In this document: positions 30,646 through 40,300 of the stretch, piece after piece
Position numbering within the stretch: the stretch's first letter is position 1
How the letters are laid out: every line of letters starts with the position of its first letter
Assembly: GCF_014651535.1 (NCBI RefSeq)
Contig: NZ_BMXB01000001.1
Span: 309,470 to 373,469 of the forward strand
DNA from: Salinimicrobium marinum
Lineage (GTDB): Bacteria > Bacteroidota > Bacteroidia > Flavobacteriales > Flavobacteriaceae
Length of the DNA: 64,000 nucleotides
Reading direction: 5' to 3'
Translations under genes and position numbers: made by a program
Notes under the pieces: model-generated
What the model was told of the DNA's origin: nothing
Databases searched by the model: none
The model's input: only the letters and a program-made list of their open reading frames with translations

Positions 30646-33018
30646 ATGGAAAAACATCTTTTTGCAGTATTATTAATAGTTGTATCAATAAATCTTACTA
30701 ATGCCCAACAAACCCCCTCATTAGAGGGGAATGTGGATAATTTACCTGTACGGGAGTACCATTTAACCATAGACGAAGAAATGGTCCATATTGCAGGAGA
30801 GGAAAGCATGGGCATGACGATTAACGGCAGCATTCCCGGTCCAACTTTAAACTTTAAAGAGGGGGAATATGCCGTTATATACGTTAAGAATGAAATGGAA
30901 GAGGAAACTTCAATTCATTGGCACGGCCTCCTGCTACCCAATTTTTACGACGGAGTGCCTTACCTCACTACACCACCCATAGAGCCCGGTAAGATACAGA
31001 AGTATGAATTTCCCCTCATTCAGGCTGGGACTTACTGGTATCACTCTCACACCATGCTGCAGGAACAAAGTGGCGTATACGGTTCAATTGTCATAGAACC
31101 ACAAATACCATCGGCCGCTTATAATTATGATCACGACGAAGTACTGGTTCTATCGGATTGGACTTTTGAGAAACCGCGGAATGTCCTGCGGAACCTAAAG
31201 CGCGGCAACGAATGGTACAGCATTAAAAAAGGAACTGCGACTCCCTTGAACCGTGTAATTGCCAGGGGCGCTTTGGGTGCCCAGTTGGATTTCTGGCGTC
31301 AGCGCATGGAAGGTGCAGATATCGCGGACATATATTATCCTGCTTTTTTGACTAACGGGGATACAGTACAACATTACACCAAATATGAAGCCGGGGATAA
31401 GGTAAGGCTACGCATTATAAATGCAGCCGCATCAACGCAATTTTGGCTTACCTTCGGAGGCACTCCGCCTCTTTTAGTTTCGGCCGATGGCCTGGATGTG
31501 GTCCCGGTGAACAAAGAAAAACTTTTTATTTCCATCGCAGAAACCTATGACCTAATCATTACCATTCCTGAAAACGGACAGATTGAAATGCGGGCCGTAG
31601 CCCAGGATGGTTCAGGGGCTACACATGCCTATTTCGGAAGTGGAGACATACTACCGGCAGAGGTGCTGCCAAGGCCGGATAAAATAGGTATGATGATGCA
31701 GATGGCAGAAATGGACATGCGTATGGGAGCTCCCGCCATGAAATTCAATCCGGGCAAAGTCGAGCCCTACGAGTTTATGAAAGAATGGGGAATGGACATG
31801 GAACATGGTGAAAAAATGGAGGGGGATATGGGTATGGACCACGATAAAAAAATGGGGAATATGGACAGGCAGAGAATGCCCGAGATGGATCATGACGCAC
31901 ATGAACCGATGACTGACAGCCTTCGGGCAGAGCGTTCCTCTTCAGAGAAGACCCAAACTTCAGAAAAAGGACAGCAGAGGGGGGGATCCAATATGTCAAA
32001 AATGGGAATGTTTGCAGATTATAATTATGATTTTCTACAGGCTCCTGTCCCTACTACTATTGATGAGACGAAATCCGAAAGAGAGATTTTGCTGAACCTT
32101 ACCGGCAATATGTGGCGCTACATCTGGAGTATGAATGGAGTACCCCTGGCCGAAGCCGATATGATTAAAATTGAAAAAGGTGAAAAGGTGCGAATAATAT
32201 TCAACAACCTCACCATGATGCACCATCCCATGCATTTTCACGGCCATTTCTTCCGTGTTCTTAATAAGCATGGAGCCTATTCTCCGCTCAAGCACACAGT
32301 AAATGTAGCACCTATGCAAAAGACCATCATTGAATTTGAGGCCAATGAGGACAGTGATTGGTTTTTACACTGCCATGTGCTGTATCACATGGTTGGTGGC
32401 ATGGCCCGGGCAGTAACCTACCAGACCGAGCGCAATCCACTAATGAAAGAACATCCCAGAGAAATTCTCTTTCAGGAAGGGAATCACTTTTTTACCTGGG
32501 GCTTAGCAGATGTAGCCTCTCACATGACCGAAGTGAATGTGGTTTCCAGCAATATCAGGAACCAGTTCAATTTAATTGCAGAATATGGCTGGAACGAAAA
32601 TTTAGAAGCTGAGGTTTCTTATGAATATTACCTGAACGATTGGTTTCGGGTATTTGGTGGGGTGAACGTGGAAAATGAAATGAAAGGTAACCTGGATGAA
32701 CTGAGCACTACTGCCGTTGCCGGAGTACGCTATTTTACGCCATATATGTTCAACCTGGATGTACGGTTGGACCATAAGCTAAGACCGCAAATAAGTTTAA
32801 GCCGGGAAATTATGTTATTTCCAAGGTTCGTCATATTCGGGGAATATGAATTCCAGGCCGATTTTGGCTGGGTAAATGAATTGCCCCAAGGCACTGACTT
32901 TGAAAAAGAACAAGTGTACAATGTGGGTGCCGAATACTTCCTTTCCAGGAATTTTTCTGTAATGGGAAGTTATGACAACCGGTTTGGTGCGGGGGGTGGA
33001 CTTAGCATAAGATTTTAG
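30646..33018 (+). CDS. copA: Multicopper oxidase (CopA-like) with CopB-like barrel tail
   Basis: This 790-residue exported copper oxidase has four copper-ligand blocks: SIHWHGLLLP (about residue 90), YWYHSHTMLQ, HHPMHFHGHFF (about 527) and FLHCHVLYHMVGGMA (about 575). A Met/His/Asp-rich insertion near 345-425 (repeated MDHD and HGEKM) resembles copper-binding segments of PcoA/CopA. The last ~180 residues read as beta-strands with NLIAEYGWNENLEAEVSYEY and end in F, like the CopB outer-membrane barrel, so two usually separate proteins are joined. It oxidises Cu(I) in the periplasm. Confidence 0.92.
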   Translation: MEKHLFAVLLIVVSINLTNAQQTPSLEGNVDNLPVREYHLTIDEEMVHIAGEESMGMTINGSIPGPTLNFKEGEYAVIYVKNEMEEETSIHWHGLLLPNFYDGVPYLTTPPIEPGKIQKYEFPLIQAGTYWYHSHTMLQEQSGVYGSIVIEPQIPSAAYNYDHDEVLVLSDWTFEKPRNVLRNLKRGNEWYSIKKGTATPLNRVIARGALGAQLDFWRQRMEGADIADIYYPAFLTNGDTVQHYTKYEAGDKVRLRIINAAASTQFWLTFGGTPPLLVSADGLDVVPVNKEKLFISIAETYDLIITIPENGQIEMRAVAQDGSGATHAYFGSGDILPAEVLPRPDKIGMMMQMAEMDMRMGAPAMKFNPGKVEPYEFMKEWGMDMEHGEKMEGDMGMDHDKKMGNMDRQRMPEMDHDAHEPMTDSLRAERSSSEKTQTSEKGQQRGGSNMSKMGMFADYNYDFLQAPVPTTIDETKSEREILLNLTGNMWRYIWSMNGVPLAEADMIKIEKGEKVRIIFNNLTMMHHPMHFHGHFFRVLNKHGAYSPLKHTVNVAPMQKTIIEFEANEDSDWFLHCHVLYHMVGGMARAVTYQTERNPLMKEHPREILFQEGNHFFTWGLADVASHMTEVNVVSSNIRNQFNLIAEYGWNENLEAEVSYEYYLNDWFRVFGGVNVENEMKGNLDELSTTAVAGVRYFTPYMFNLDVRLDHKLRPQISLSREIMLFPRFVIFGEYEFQADFGWVNELPQGTDFEKEQVYNVGAEYFLSRNFSVMGSYDNRFGAGGGLSIRF

Positions 33019-33061
33019 TGAAGTATCAATATCAATTAATATCAGTTTAAACAATTCAAAA

Positions 33062-33682
33062 ATGAAAAATCTAAAAGTTAACTTAGGAATTGCAATGCTA
33101 GTAATTGCGAGCTTAACAGCAGTATCCTGTAAAAACAACAATGAAGAAGGAAACGTTGACCGTTCAGGAATGGACCATGAAAATATGAGCGAAGGTTCAG
33201 AAATGATGGAAGGTGGGGAACAAACTTCCGAAAATATGTCTGGCAGTGAAAACCAGGATTCACAGACGGGAATTATCGTTAATGATTATATGGAACTAAA
33301 AAATGCCCTGGTAGCCGATAATTCCGAAGGGGCTGCGCAAGCCGGTGAAAGCCTCGTAGCAGCTTTTGAAAACTTTAATATGAGCGGTTATGAAGCTGCC
33401 GAACGGCAGGAACTGACCGAAATTATTGAAAGTGCCAAGGAACACGCCGATCATATTTCCTATAGCGATATGGCACACCAAAGGGAACATTTTGAACTAA
33501 TGAGCATTGATATGGTTGATATGCTGGCTATTACCGGTTCCCCCGAAAGGCTTTATCAGCAGTTTTGCCCTATGTACAACAACAAGAAAGGCGCGATTTG
33601 GCTAAGCACCAGTGAGGAAATAAGGAACCCTTACTTTGGACAAAATATGCTTAGCTGTGGAGAAGTCCAGAAGGAAATTTAA
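33062..33682 (+). CDS. DUF3347 lipoprotein (1)
   Basis: This 206-residue lipoprotein has the lipobox AVSC, a Met/Glu/His-rich linker (MDHENMSEGSEMMEGGEQ) and a helical DUF3347 domain. The domain ends in the motif FCPMYNNKKGAIWLS, then EIRNPYFGQNMLSCGEV. The CPM and Met/Cys residues suggest copper binding. It follows the multicopper oxidase by 43 bp and precedes the heme-binding gene by 3 bp, so it is part of the same operon. Confidence 0.9.
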   Translation: MKNLKVNLGIAMLVIASLTAVSCKNNNEEGNVDRSGMDHENMSEGSEMMEGGEQTSENMSGSENQDSQTGIIVNDYMELKNALVADNSEGAAQAGESLVAAFENFNMSGYEAAERQELTEIIESAKEHADHISYSDMAHQREHFELMSIDMVDMLAITGSPERLYQQFCPMYNNKKGAIWLSTSEEIRNPYFGQNMLSCGEVQKEI

Positions 33683-33685
33683 GGA

Positions 33686-34141
33686 ATGAAGTTCCTAAAG
33701 ATCATCGGTCTGATTTTATTGGTTGCCTTTGTGGGGATACAGTTTATCCCCACAAACCGCAATCATAGTGATTATATTCCTAAATCAGATTTTACGGAGA
33801 TTTACGAGGTGCCCGAAAACATCAATACCATCCTGCAAACCTCTTGTTATGACTGCCATAGCAATAATACCAATTATCCATGGTATAATAAGATCCAGCC
33901 GTTTACCTGGTATTTGAACGACCATATTGAAAAAGGCAAGGCAGATTTGAATTTTAGTGAATTTGGGGAATATTCCTCCCGGCGGCAAAGAAGTAAGTTG
34001 CGCTCTATAAGCAGCCAGGTGAAAGATGGGGAAATGCCTTTGCAATCATATACCCTGGTGCATTGGGATGCGAAACTTTCTGACAAGGAGAAGGAAGAAT
34101 TCACAGTTTGGATGGATTCTTTGGCCATGGAAGTAAGGTAA
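33686..34141 (+). CDS. Heme-binding domain protein (haem_bd)
   Basis: This 151-residue exported protein has an N-terminal membrane anchor (IIGLILLVAFVGIQFIP), then the heme attachment site TSCYDCHSNNTNYPWYNKI and the family phrase WYLNDHIEKGKADLNFSEF, as in the haem_bd family of small cytochrome-like proteins. A single c-type heme is expected in the periplasm, perhaps passing electrons from the copper oxidase. It starts 3 bp after the DUF3347 gene. Confidence 0.9.
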   Translation: MKFLKIIGLILLVAFVGIQFIPTNRNHSDYIPKSDFTEIYEVPENINTILQTSCYDCHSNNTNYPWYNKIQPFTWYLNDHIEKGKADLNFSEFGEYSSRRQRSKLRSISSQVKDGEMPLQSYTLVHWDAKLSDKEKEEFTVWMDSLAMEVR

Positions 34142-34159
34142 AAGAAAATAATCCCCCGG

Positions 34160-34210
34160 CCCTGTGCCTGGAAATTGTCTGTTTAATTAGTTAACACTTC
34201 AGGTGCAGGG
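34160..34210 (+). terminator. Possible terminator after the copA-DUF3347-heme unit
   Basis: An 11-bp stem (CCCTGTGCCTG with CAGGTGCAGGG, two G-U pairs) encloses a 29-base loop. It begins 18 bp after the haem_bd stop and is followed by a weak T/A stretch. It is the only strong hairpin in the 112-bp gap. Confidence 0.4.
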
Positions 34211-34252
34211 TCTTTATAAAAAGTTTTCAGCAACAAATAAAAATTATAATTA

Positions 34253-34330
34253 TTGGTCAAAAGAAAAACAGGGGTAAAATTGAGGAAAGCCCATCGTTAT
34301 CTGGGACTTTTCATAGGGATCGAATTTAAG
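34253..34330 (+). pseudogene. Remnant of the start of a PepSY-domain protein
   Basis: Codons from TTG 34253 read VKRKTGVKLRKAHRYLGLFI and then GIEF. This is the typical N terminus of Bacteroidota PepSY membrane proteins, which continue into a long first helix. Here the match ends abruptly after about 26 codons and the frame runs on into the next lipoprotein gene. It is best explained by a deletion that removed the rest of a PepSY gene. Confidence 0.6.
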
Positions 34331-34354
34331 TACTTTAAAATGGGAGAAATCAAA

Positions 34355-35125
34355 ATGAACACCTTTCACAAAAATACAGTTCTAACTGCTATACTGGTTT
34401 CAGTATTATCGCTGTCTTGTGGCACTTCCGAAAAAAAATCAGAAGGTGAGAAAATTATAGAGAAAAGTATTGAGGCCTCCGGTGGAGAAAACTATGTAAA
34501 TGCTGAAATCGATTTCACTTTTAGGAACAGGAGATATAAGAGTAAACGCAATGGGGACATCTTCCGGTTGGAGCGTATTGTAAAGGATTCCGCCGGTAAC
34601 ACCACACATGATGTTCTAAGCAATGAGGGTCTGAAACGTTTTGTAAACAGCAAAGCTGCTACTGTTCCAGATTCGATGGTCACCCGGATAAGTGATGGGG
34701 TAAATTCTGTTCATTATTTTGTCCAGGTGCCTTTTGTGCTCAATTCGCCTGCGGCCAACAAAGAACTGTTGGGGGAAGATGAGGTGGAAGGGGAGACCTA
34801 TTACGAAGTTAAAGTTACCTTTCGTGAGGAAGGTGGAGGGACAGATTTTGAGGATGAGTTCTTATACTGGATCCACAAGGAAAATTTCACGGTAGATTAT
34901 TTAGCTTATAGGTTTTTTACCAATGACGGGGGAATAAGGTTCAGGAAAGCGTTGAATCCCAGGGTGGTAGAAGGAATCAGGTTCGTAGATTACCAAAACT
35001 ATAAAGCCAAAGAGTTTTCCACACCGTTACGTGATTTGGACTCCCTATATGAAGCAGGAAAACTGGAATTTTTCTCTGATATCCAAACTGAAAATATTAG
35101 CGTAAGCATTAATAAAAACAATTAA
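34355..35125 (+). CDS. DUF6503-type lipoprotein
   Basis: The product is a 256-residue lipoprotein when started at the ATG at 34355: a signal sequence with lipobox LSLSC, then a beta-rich LolA-like fold (IEKSIEASGGENYVNAEIDF, SAGNTTHDVLSNEGL, YEVKVTFREEGGGTDFEDEF). A longer frame from 34253 exists but its first 34 codons are the PepSY remnant, and the signal peptide fits only the later start. The family has an unknown role; lipoprotein carriers are one possibility. Confidence 0.8.
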   Translation: MNTFHKNTVLTAILVSVLSLSCGTSEKKSEGEKIIEKSIEASGGENYVNAEIDFTFRNRRYKSKRNGDIFRLERIVKDSAGNTTHDVLSNEGLKRFVNSKAATVPDSMVTRISDGVNSVHYFVQVPFVLNSPAANKELLGEDEVEGETYYEVKVTFREEGGGTDFEDEFLYWIHKENFTVDYLAYRFFTNDGGIRFRKALNPRVVEGIRFVDYQNYKAKEFSTPLRDLDSLYEAGKLEFFSDIQTENISVSINKNN

Positions 35126-35143
35126 TTAAACACAACATTTTCC

Positions 35144-35734
35144 ATGAAAACCACAAAATATATTATTTACGTGCTGCTTGTATTATTTTCCACAAGTGGG
35201 ATGCAGGCGCAACATGAAAACCACCAGGCCGAAAAGGTGACAACACAAAACAAAGAGGTGTTAAGTCCGCATACCAGTACCATGGCCATAATTGATGGGG
35301 CTCATATTCATATAGATTATTCTTCACCACGCGTGCGTGACAGGATAATTTTTGGCGGACTGGTAGGCTACAACACAGTTTGGCAGGCCGGAGCTCATAA
35401 AGCGACCTGGATAGAAACCAATAAGGATTTGGTAATTGGTGATGAAATATTGCCTGCCGGGAAGTATGCTTTTTTTACAGTTCCCGGTAAAGAAAATTGG
35501 AAAGTCATGTTCAATTCCCGTTGGGATCAGCATGGAAAGGATGAATATGATGAAAAAGAAAATGTAGTTGTTTTGGAAGTTCATTCTGAGACGCTGGAGA
35601 ATGTCCAGGAGGCACTGACTTATGAAGTTCAAAAAATAGAAAATGATGAAGGAGTAATTTCTCTCACTTGGGAAAGAAAGAAAATTAGTATTCCTTTTCA
35701 AGTCAGTGCAGATGAACAAAGGATGAATGACTAA
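35144..35734 (+). CDS. DUF2911 exported protein
   Basis: This 196-residue protein has a signal peptide (YVLLVLFSTSGMQAQ) and the DUF2911 signature: IDYSSPRVRDRIIFGGLV, YNTVWQAGAHKATWIET, LPAGKYAFFTVPGKENW and FNSRWDQHG. The family is widespread in Bacteroidota and its function is not established. It lies 18 bp after the DUF6503 gene and 34 bp before the AraC gene, in the same orientation. Confidence 0.9.
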   Translation: MKTTKYIIYVLLVLFSTSGMQAQHENHQAEKVTTQNKEVLSPHTSTMAIIDGAHIHIDYSSPRVRDRIIFGGLVGYNTVWQAGAHKATWIETNKDLVIGDEILPAGKYAFFTVPGKENWKVMFNSRWDQHGKDEYDEKENVVVLEVHSETLENVQEALTYEVQKIENDEGVISLTWERKKISIPFQVSADEQRMND

Positions 35735-35768
35735 GTATAAAACCTAAAGAACTAACCAACCATCAACC

Positions 35769-36380
35769 ATGAAAAAGGAAATTTTAATTGACAGGAATTC
35801 TATGAATATTGAAAATCATAGAGTTATTCAGATTAAAAATGTAGTTTGCCAGCGATGCAAAAGGAGCGTAAGAGAAATACTGACTACATTAAAAATTCCT
35901 TTCAAAAGAGTGTCTTTGGGAGAGGCAGAGTTGGAAAGGAGTCTCTCAGATTTTGAGTTCACATTGTTTCAGGAAGAGTTACGTAAAGTGGGATTTGAGC
36001 TCATTTTCGAAAAAAATGAACGCCTGGTGAACCAGATAAAATCAATAATCATTGCGCGGGTTTACAAGGAGGAAGATTTTGGGAAACAGAAGATTTCAGA
36101 TCTGTTGACCAGCCGTCTACACTACGACTATAGCCATCTTACCCATATTTTTACAAAACTTGAAGGGAAAAATATTCAGAAGTTTTATAGTGAAATAAAG
36201 ATAGAAAGAATAAAGGAGTTATTGGAGTATAACGAGCTAACTGTTTTAGAGATTGCTCATGAAATGGGGTATAGCAGTGCTACCTACCTATCAACCCACT
36301 TTAAAAAAGCTACTGGTGTAACTCCTTCGGATTATAAAAATAAAGAAGAAAAACGTAAAACAGATCTCAATAGGTTCTGA
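35769..36380 (+). CDS. AraC-family regulator with HMA-like sensor domain
   Basis: This 203-residue regulator has an N-terminal half like an HMA fold, with IKNVVCQRCKRSVREILTTL (CxxC metal site) and FTLFQEELRKVGFELIF. The C-terminal half is an AraC HTH pair: SDLLTSRLHYDYSHLTHIFT and YNELTVLEIAHEMGYSSATY, ending GVTPSDYK. This suggests direct binding of Cu(I) or another soft metal and control of the copper genes on both sides. The first 14 residues before MNIENHRV may not be translated. Confidence 0.88.
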   Translation: MKKEILIDRNSMNIENHRVIQIKNVVCQRCKRSVREILTTLKIPFKRVSLGEAELERSLSDFEFTLFQEELRKVGFELIFEKNERLVNQIKSIIIARVYKEEDFGKQKISDLLTSRLHYDYSHLTHIFTKLEGKNIQKFYSEIKIERIKELLEYNELTVLEIAHEMGYSSATYLSTHFKKATGVTPSDYKNKEEKRKTDLNRF

Positions 36381-36856
36381 GATAGTAAGGAATTGATCTT
36401 TTGTGAAAAGAAACATTACAATAAGTTTTTTGTTGAAAGCCATGGGAAAATAGAAGGTTTGGCCGCCTATATTGTCTCAATTTTTAGATACTGGTAATTT
36501 AGGTAAAGTAAATATTCTCTTTTCTAAACGTCATATGATTCTTCTATATTTTATAATCTTTTCATGACCATTTTTCGTAGTCTTTACTGTTAAATAATTA
36601 CAAACCCTTAATAGTGAATGTTTTTTCTGTTATATTAAAAGTGCTTTTGAACCTTTTGAGCTATCTTTATTCTGGATAAGGAAAATGCGTCCTATGTTTA
36701 GAATTCTGAGAGAAAAGGGAAAATATGACTTTGATCATATTTGAAAAAAGAGCAATTAATTATTTTTGTTATTGAATTATTAAAATGCTCCAAATATAAT
36801 TTCAACCTTATTTCAGTGGTAATTAGCTAATGAATAGAGGAAATTAGAAGAGTGTT
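36381..36856. other. Gap upstream of the cus region, with one palindrome
   Basis: The 476-bp AT-rich gap has no credible gene. It contains one perfect inverted repeat, AAATATGA-CTTTGA-TCATATTT (36721-36742), with the same 8-6-8 geometry as the mercury operator but a different sequence. It lies 115 bp before the second HYC_CC_PP gene and could be the operator of the cus unit, perhaps for the AraC regulator. Confidence 0.5.
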
Positions 36857-37252
36857 ATGAAAGCCTTCCTATTAAAAATATCATCTTTGGTCCTGGCATT
36901 TTTAATGTTCCTATCGACAATGTCCTTTACTGTGAATAAACACTTTTGCGGTGATTTTCTTGTGGACCAATCAGTCTTTTTTGAAGCTGATACCTGCGGA
37001 ATGGAACATGATTCCGGAGTAGCTGATGAGAAAGGTTGTTCTGACGATTCTATAGCTATTGATGGTCAGAAAGATTTGAAGATATCCTTTTATGATCTCA
37101 ACTTTGATCAGCAAGTATTTCTTGTAAGTTTTGCTTATTCATTTAACGGGCTTTTTGAAGAACTGCCTGCGAAAGATATTCCTTTTGTCAAGTATATACC
37201 TCCCTTAATCGTTCAGGAAATCCACATATTGAACGAGACCTTCTTAATTTGA
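36857..37252 (+). CDS. HYC_CC_PP family small exported protein (2)
   Basis: This 131-residue paralogue of the gene at 30060 has the signal helix SSLVLAFLMFLSTMSFTV, then NKHFCGDFLVDQSVFFEADT, a reduced middle site (EKGCSDD, a single Cys instead of the CC pair) and YIPPLI near the end. The matching layout (small gene, hairpin, copper gene) occurs at both loci. The loss of the Cys pair suggests relaxed constraint on that site. Confidence 0.85.
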   Translation: MKAFLLKISSLVLAFLMFLSTMSFTVNKHFCGDFLVDQSVFFEADTCGMEHDSGVADEKGCSDDSIAIDGQKDLKISFYDLNFDQQVFLVSFAYSFNGLFEELPAKDIPFVKYIPPLIVQEIHILNETFLI

Positions 37253-37270
37253 TTCTGAATTAATATTTAG

Positions 37271-37305
37271 GCTCTGGTGCTTTACCGCCGGAGCAGAGTT
37301 TTTTT
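37271..37305 (+). terminator. Rho-independent terminator between HYC_CC_PP (2) and cusA
   Basis: Stem GCTCTGG / CCGGAGC (one G-T pair) with a 10-base loop is followed by AGAG and seven Ts (37299-37305). It lies 18 bp after the HYC_CC_PP stop and 52 bp before cusA, so it should reduce transcription into cusA and could serve as an attenuator. Confidence 0.7.
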
Positions 37306-37357
37306 GATGTTGCAAACGTGCAGCTTCAAAAGAGTATTAATTCAGAATTAAAACCAA

Positions 37358-40300
37358 ATGCTTAATAAAACTATAAAGTTCTTTTTAGAGAACAAATTGG
37401 TGACCGCTTTACTTACGGTTGCCTTAATGGCCTGGGGAGTAGCTACAGCACCGTTTAACTGGGACTTAGACTGGATGCCAAGGGATCCCGTGCCAGTGGA
37501 TGCCATACCAGACATTGGTGAAAACCAACAAATCGTCTATACCGAATGGATGGGGAAATCTCCTCAGGACATCGAGGACCAAATAACCTATCCCCTTACT
37601 ACTTCACTCTTGGGAGTGCCAGGCGTAAAAACTATTCGAAGTAGTTCCCTTTTTGGTCTTTCAAGCATCTATATAATTTTTGAAGAGGATGTGGAATTTT
37701 ACTGGAGCCGCTCGAGAATTCTTGAGAAGTTAAATTCTCTGCCCGCCGGAACACTCCCAGCAGACGTCCAGCCCGCCCTGGGTCCTGATGCTACAGCATT
37801 GGGACAGGTGTTTTGGTACACTCTGGAGGGAAGAGACCCAAAAACCGGTGAGCCAACCGGGGGGTGGGATCCTCAGGAGCTTCGTACTATTCAGGATTTT
37901 TATGTCAAGTACTCTTTATCTGCTGCCGAAGGTGTATCTGAAGTAGCTTCAATAGGAGGATTTGTCAAGGAGTATCAGGTGGAAATTGATCCTACCGCGA
38001 TGAAAAGCTACGGCGTAAATGTCAAACAAATAATGGAGGCTGTGCGTGAAAGTAACCTGGATGTAGGAGCACGCACCATTGAGTTTAACCGGGCAGAATA
38101 TCTGGTTCGTGGATTGGGCTATATAGAAAGCCTGGAGGATCTCGAAGAAGCTGTTGTTGCTGTCAATGAGAATACTCCTATTCGCCTCAAAGATGTGGCC
38201 AGGATACAGATGGGGCCAGCTACCAGGCGCGGCGGGCTGGACAAAGGGGGCGCGGAGGCAACAGGAGCGGTGGTTGTCGCAAGATATGGCTCGAACCCTC
38301 TCGCAGTTATTGATAATGTAAAAAAGGAAATAGAGAATATTGCTCCCGGATTGCCAAGTAAGACGCTGGCAGACGGAACTGTCTCCAAAGTTACAATCGT
38401 GCCTTTTTACGATCGCTCCGGATTAATTTATGAGACTTTAGGAACTCTGGAGGAAGCACTTATCCTGGAGATCTTGATTAGCATTATAGTGGTCATAGTA
38501 CTCGTTCTAAATTTAAGGGCAGCTATTATGATTTCAGGTCTACTTCCTATTGGGGTACTCATGACATTTATAGTCATGCAGTATGCAGGAGTAGATGCCA
38601 ATATCGTGGCCCTTTCCGGGATTGCCATTGCTATTGGAGTCATGCTTGACGTTGGAGTGATCTTCACAGAGAACATACTGCGACATCTTGAATTACCTGA
38701 TAATAAAGGTCGTCCTATATTGCCCGTCATCTACGAAGGAACGGTTGAAATTGCCTCAGCCGTGTTAACTGCACTGGCAACAACGGTCATTAGTTTTATT
38801 CCCGTTTTTGCTATGACAGGACAGGAAGGAAAGTTATTTGGACCACTTGCCTTCACAAAAACCTTTGCCCTTATTGCTGCGATGTTTGTGGGACTCGTTG
38901 TGATCCCCGCCTTGGCGCATGGACTCTTTTCCATGAACTTTGGGAAAAAGAGAACCCGGAGAATTTGGAATTTTGCCCTTATTGCTTTAGGAGTTTTACT
39001 GTTGTTTAAGGTAGCCTGGGTAGGAATCATGTTTATAGCTCTGGGACTGAACAATCTTCTCGAGCCGCGATGGCCCGAGAAAAAGCGAAAATACCCAACC
39101 TATATCAACATTGGAATTGTACTAGTTGGGGTCCTGTATTTCTTAAACAGAGAGTGGTTGCCACTTGGTGCAGATCAATCTGAATTTACAAATTTAATTT
39201 TTGTAGGAGGGATTATATTGATAGTGCTGGGATTATTAATGGCGATGGTAAAATATTACCAACCCATCCTAAGATGGGCTTTGGAAAATAAATGGAAATT
39301 TCTATCGCTGCCAATTATGATAATTCTCTTTGGGCTTTTTTCCTGGCAGGGTTTTGATAAGATATTCAGTCCTGTTGCTACAGGTTTCGATAAACTTGGA
39401 TATAACGTAAGGCAAACTGAGGTTTGGCTGGGAATAAGTGAGACCTTCCCGGGTGCGGGGGAAGAATTTATGCCCCCTTTAGAAGAAGGATCTTTCTTAT
39501 TGATGCCCACAACTATGCCTCATTCAGGGGTGGAGGAAAATGTTGAAACCATTCGGATTCTTGACAGGAGAGTAACTGCCATTCCGGAGGTCGATATGAC
39601 GGTGGGAAAATGGGGTCGGGCTTCGACAGCATTGGATCCTGCGCCAATTTCAATGTTCGAGAATGTTATAAATTATAAATCTGAATATGTACTGGATCAG
39701 AATGGGCGTCGTAAACGATTTGAAGTGAACGACGAGGATCAATACGTTTTAAAAAACGGGGAAGTTTTTGATCCTGAAACCATGGAAAGAGAGGATTTGG
39801 ATGTTTCTCAATTGATAGGTGATCCCGGGGGTGAATACTTCCGACAATGGCGTGACCATATTAAATCACCTGACGATATTTGGGATGAGATAGTAGGAAC
39901 CACCAGCTTGCCGGGAGTGACTTCTGCACCTAAACTGCAACCAATTGCAACTAGGTTAATCATGCTATCTACCGGAATGAGGGCCCCCATGGGGATGAAA
40001 ATTTTTGGACCAGATCTCGAGACTATTGAAGAAGTTGGGTTACAAATGGAGAATATTCTTCGGGAGGTACCTGGAGTAAAAGCCCCATCTGTTTTTGCCG
40101 ACAGAGTTGTGGGAAAACCATACATGGAGCTGGAAATTGACAGGCGCGCCATTGCGCGATACGGACTTTCAATAGGTGATGTTCAGCGAATCATAAGTGC
40201 TGCTGTTGGTGGGATGTCAATGACTACCACAGTGGAAGGTCGTGAAAGGTATGGCGTTAGACTTAGGTATGCAAGGGAATTCAGGGATAACCCAGAAGAC

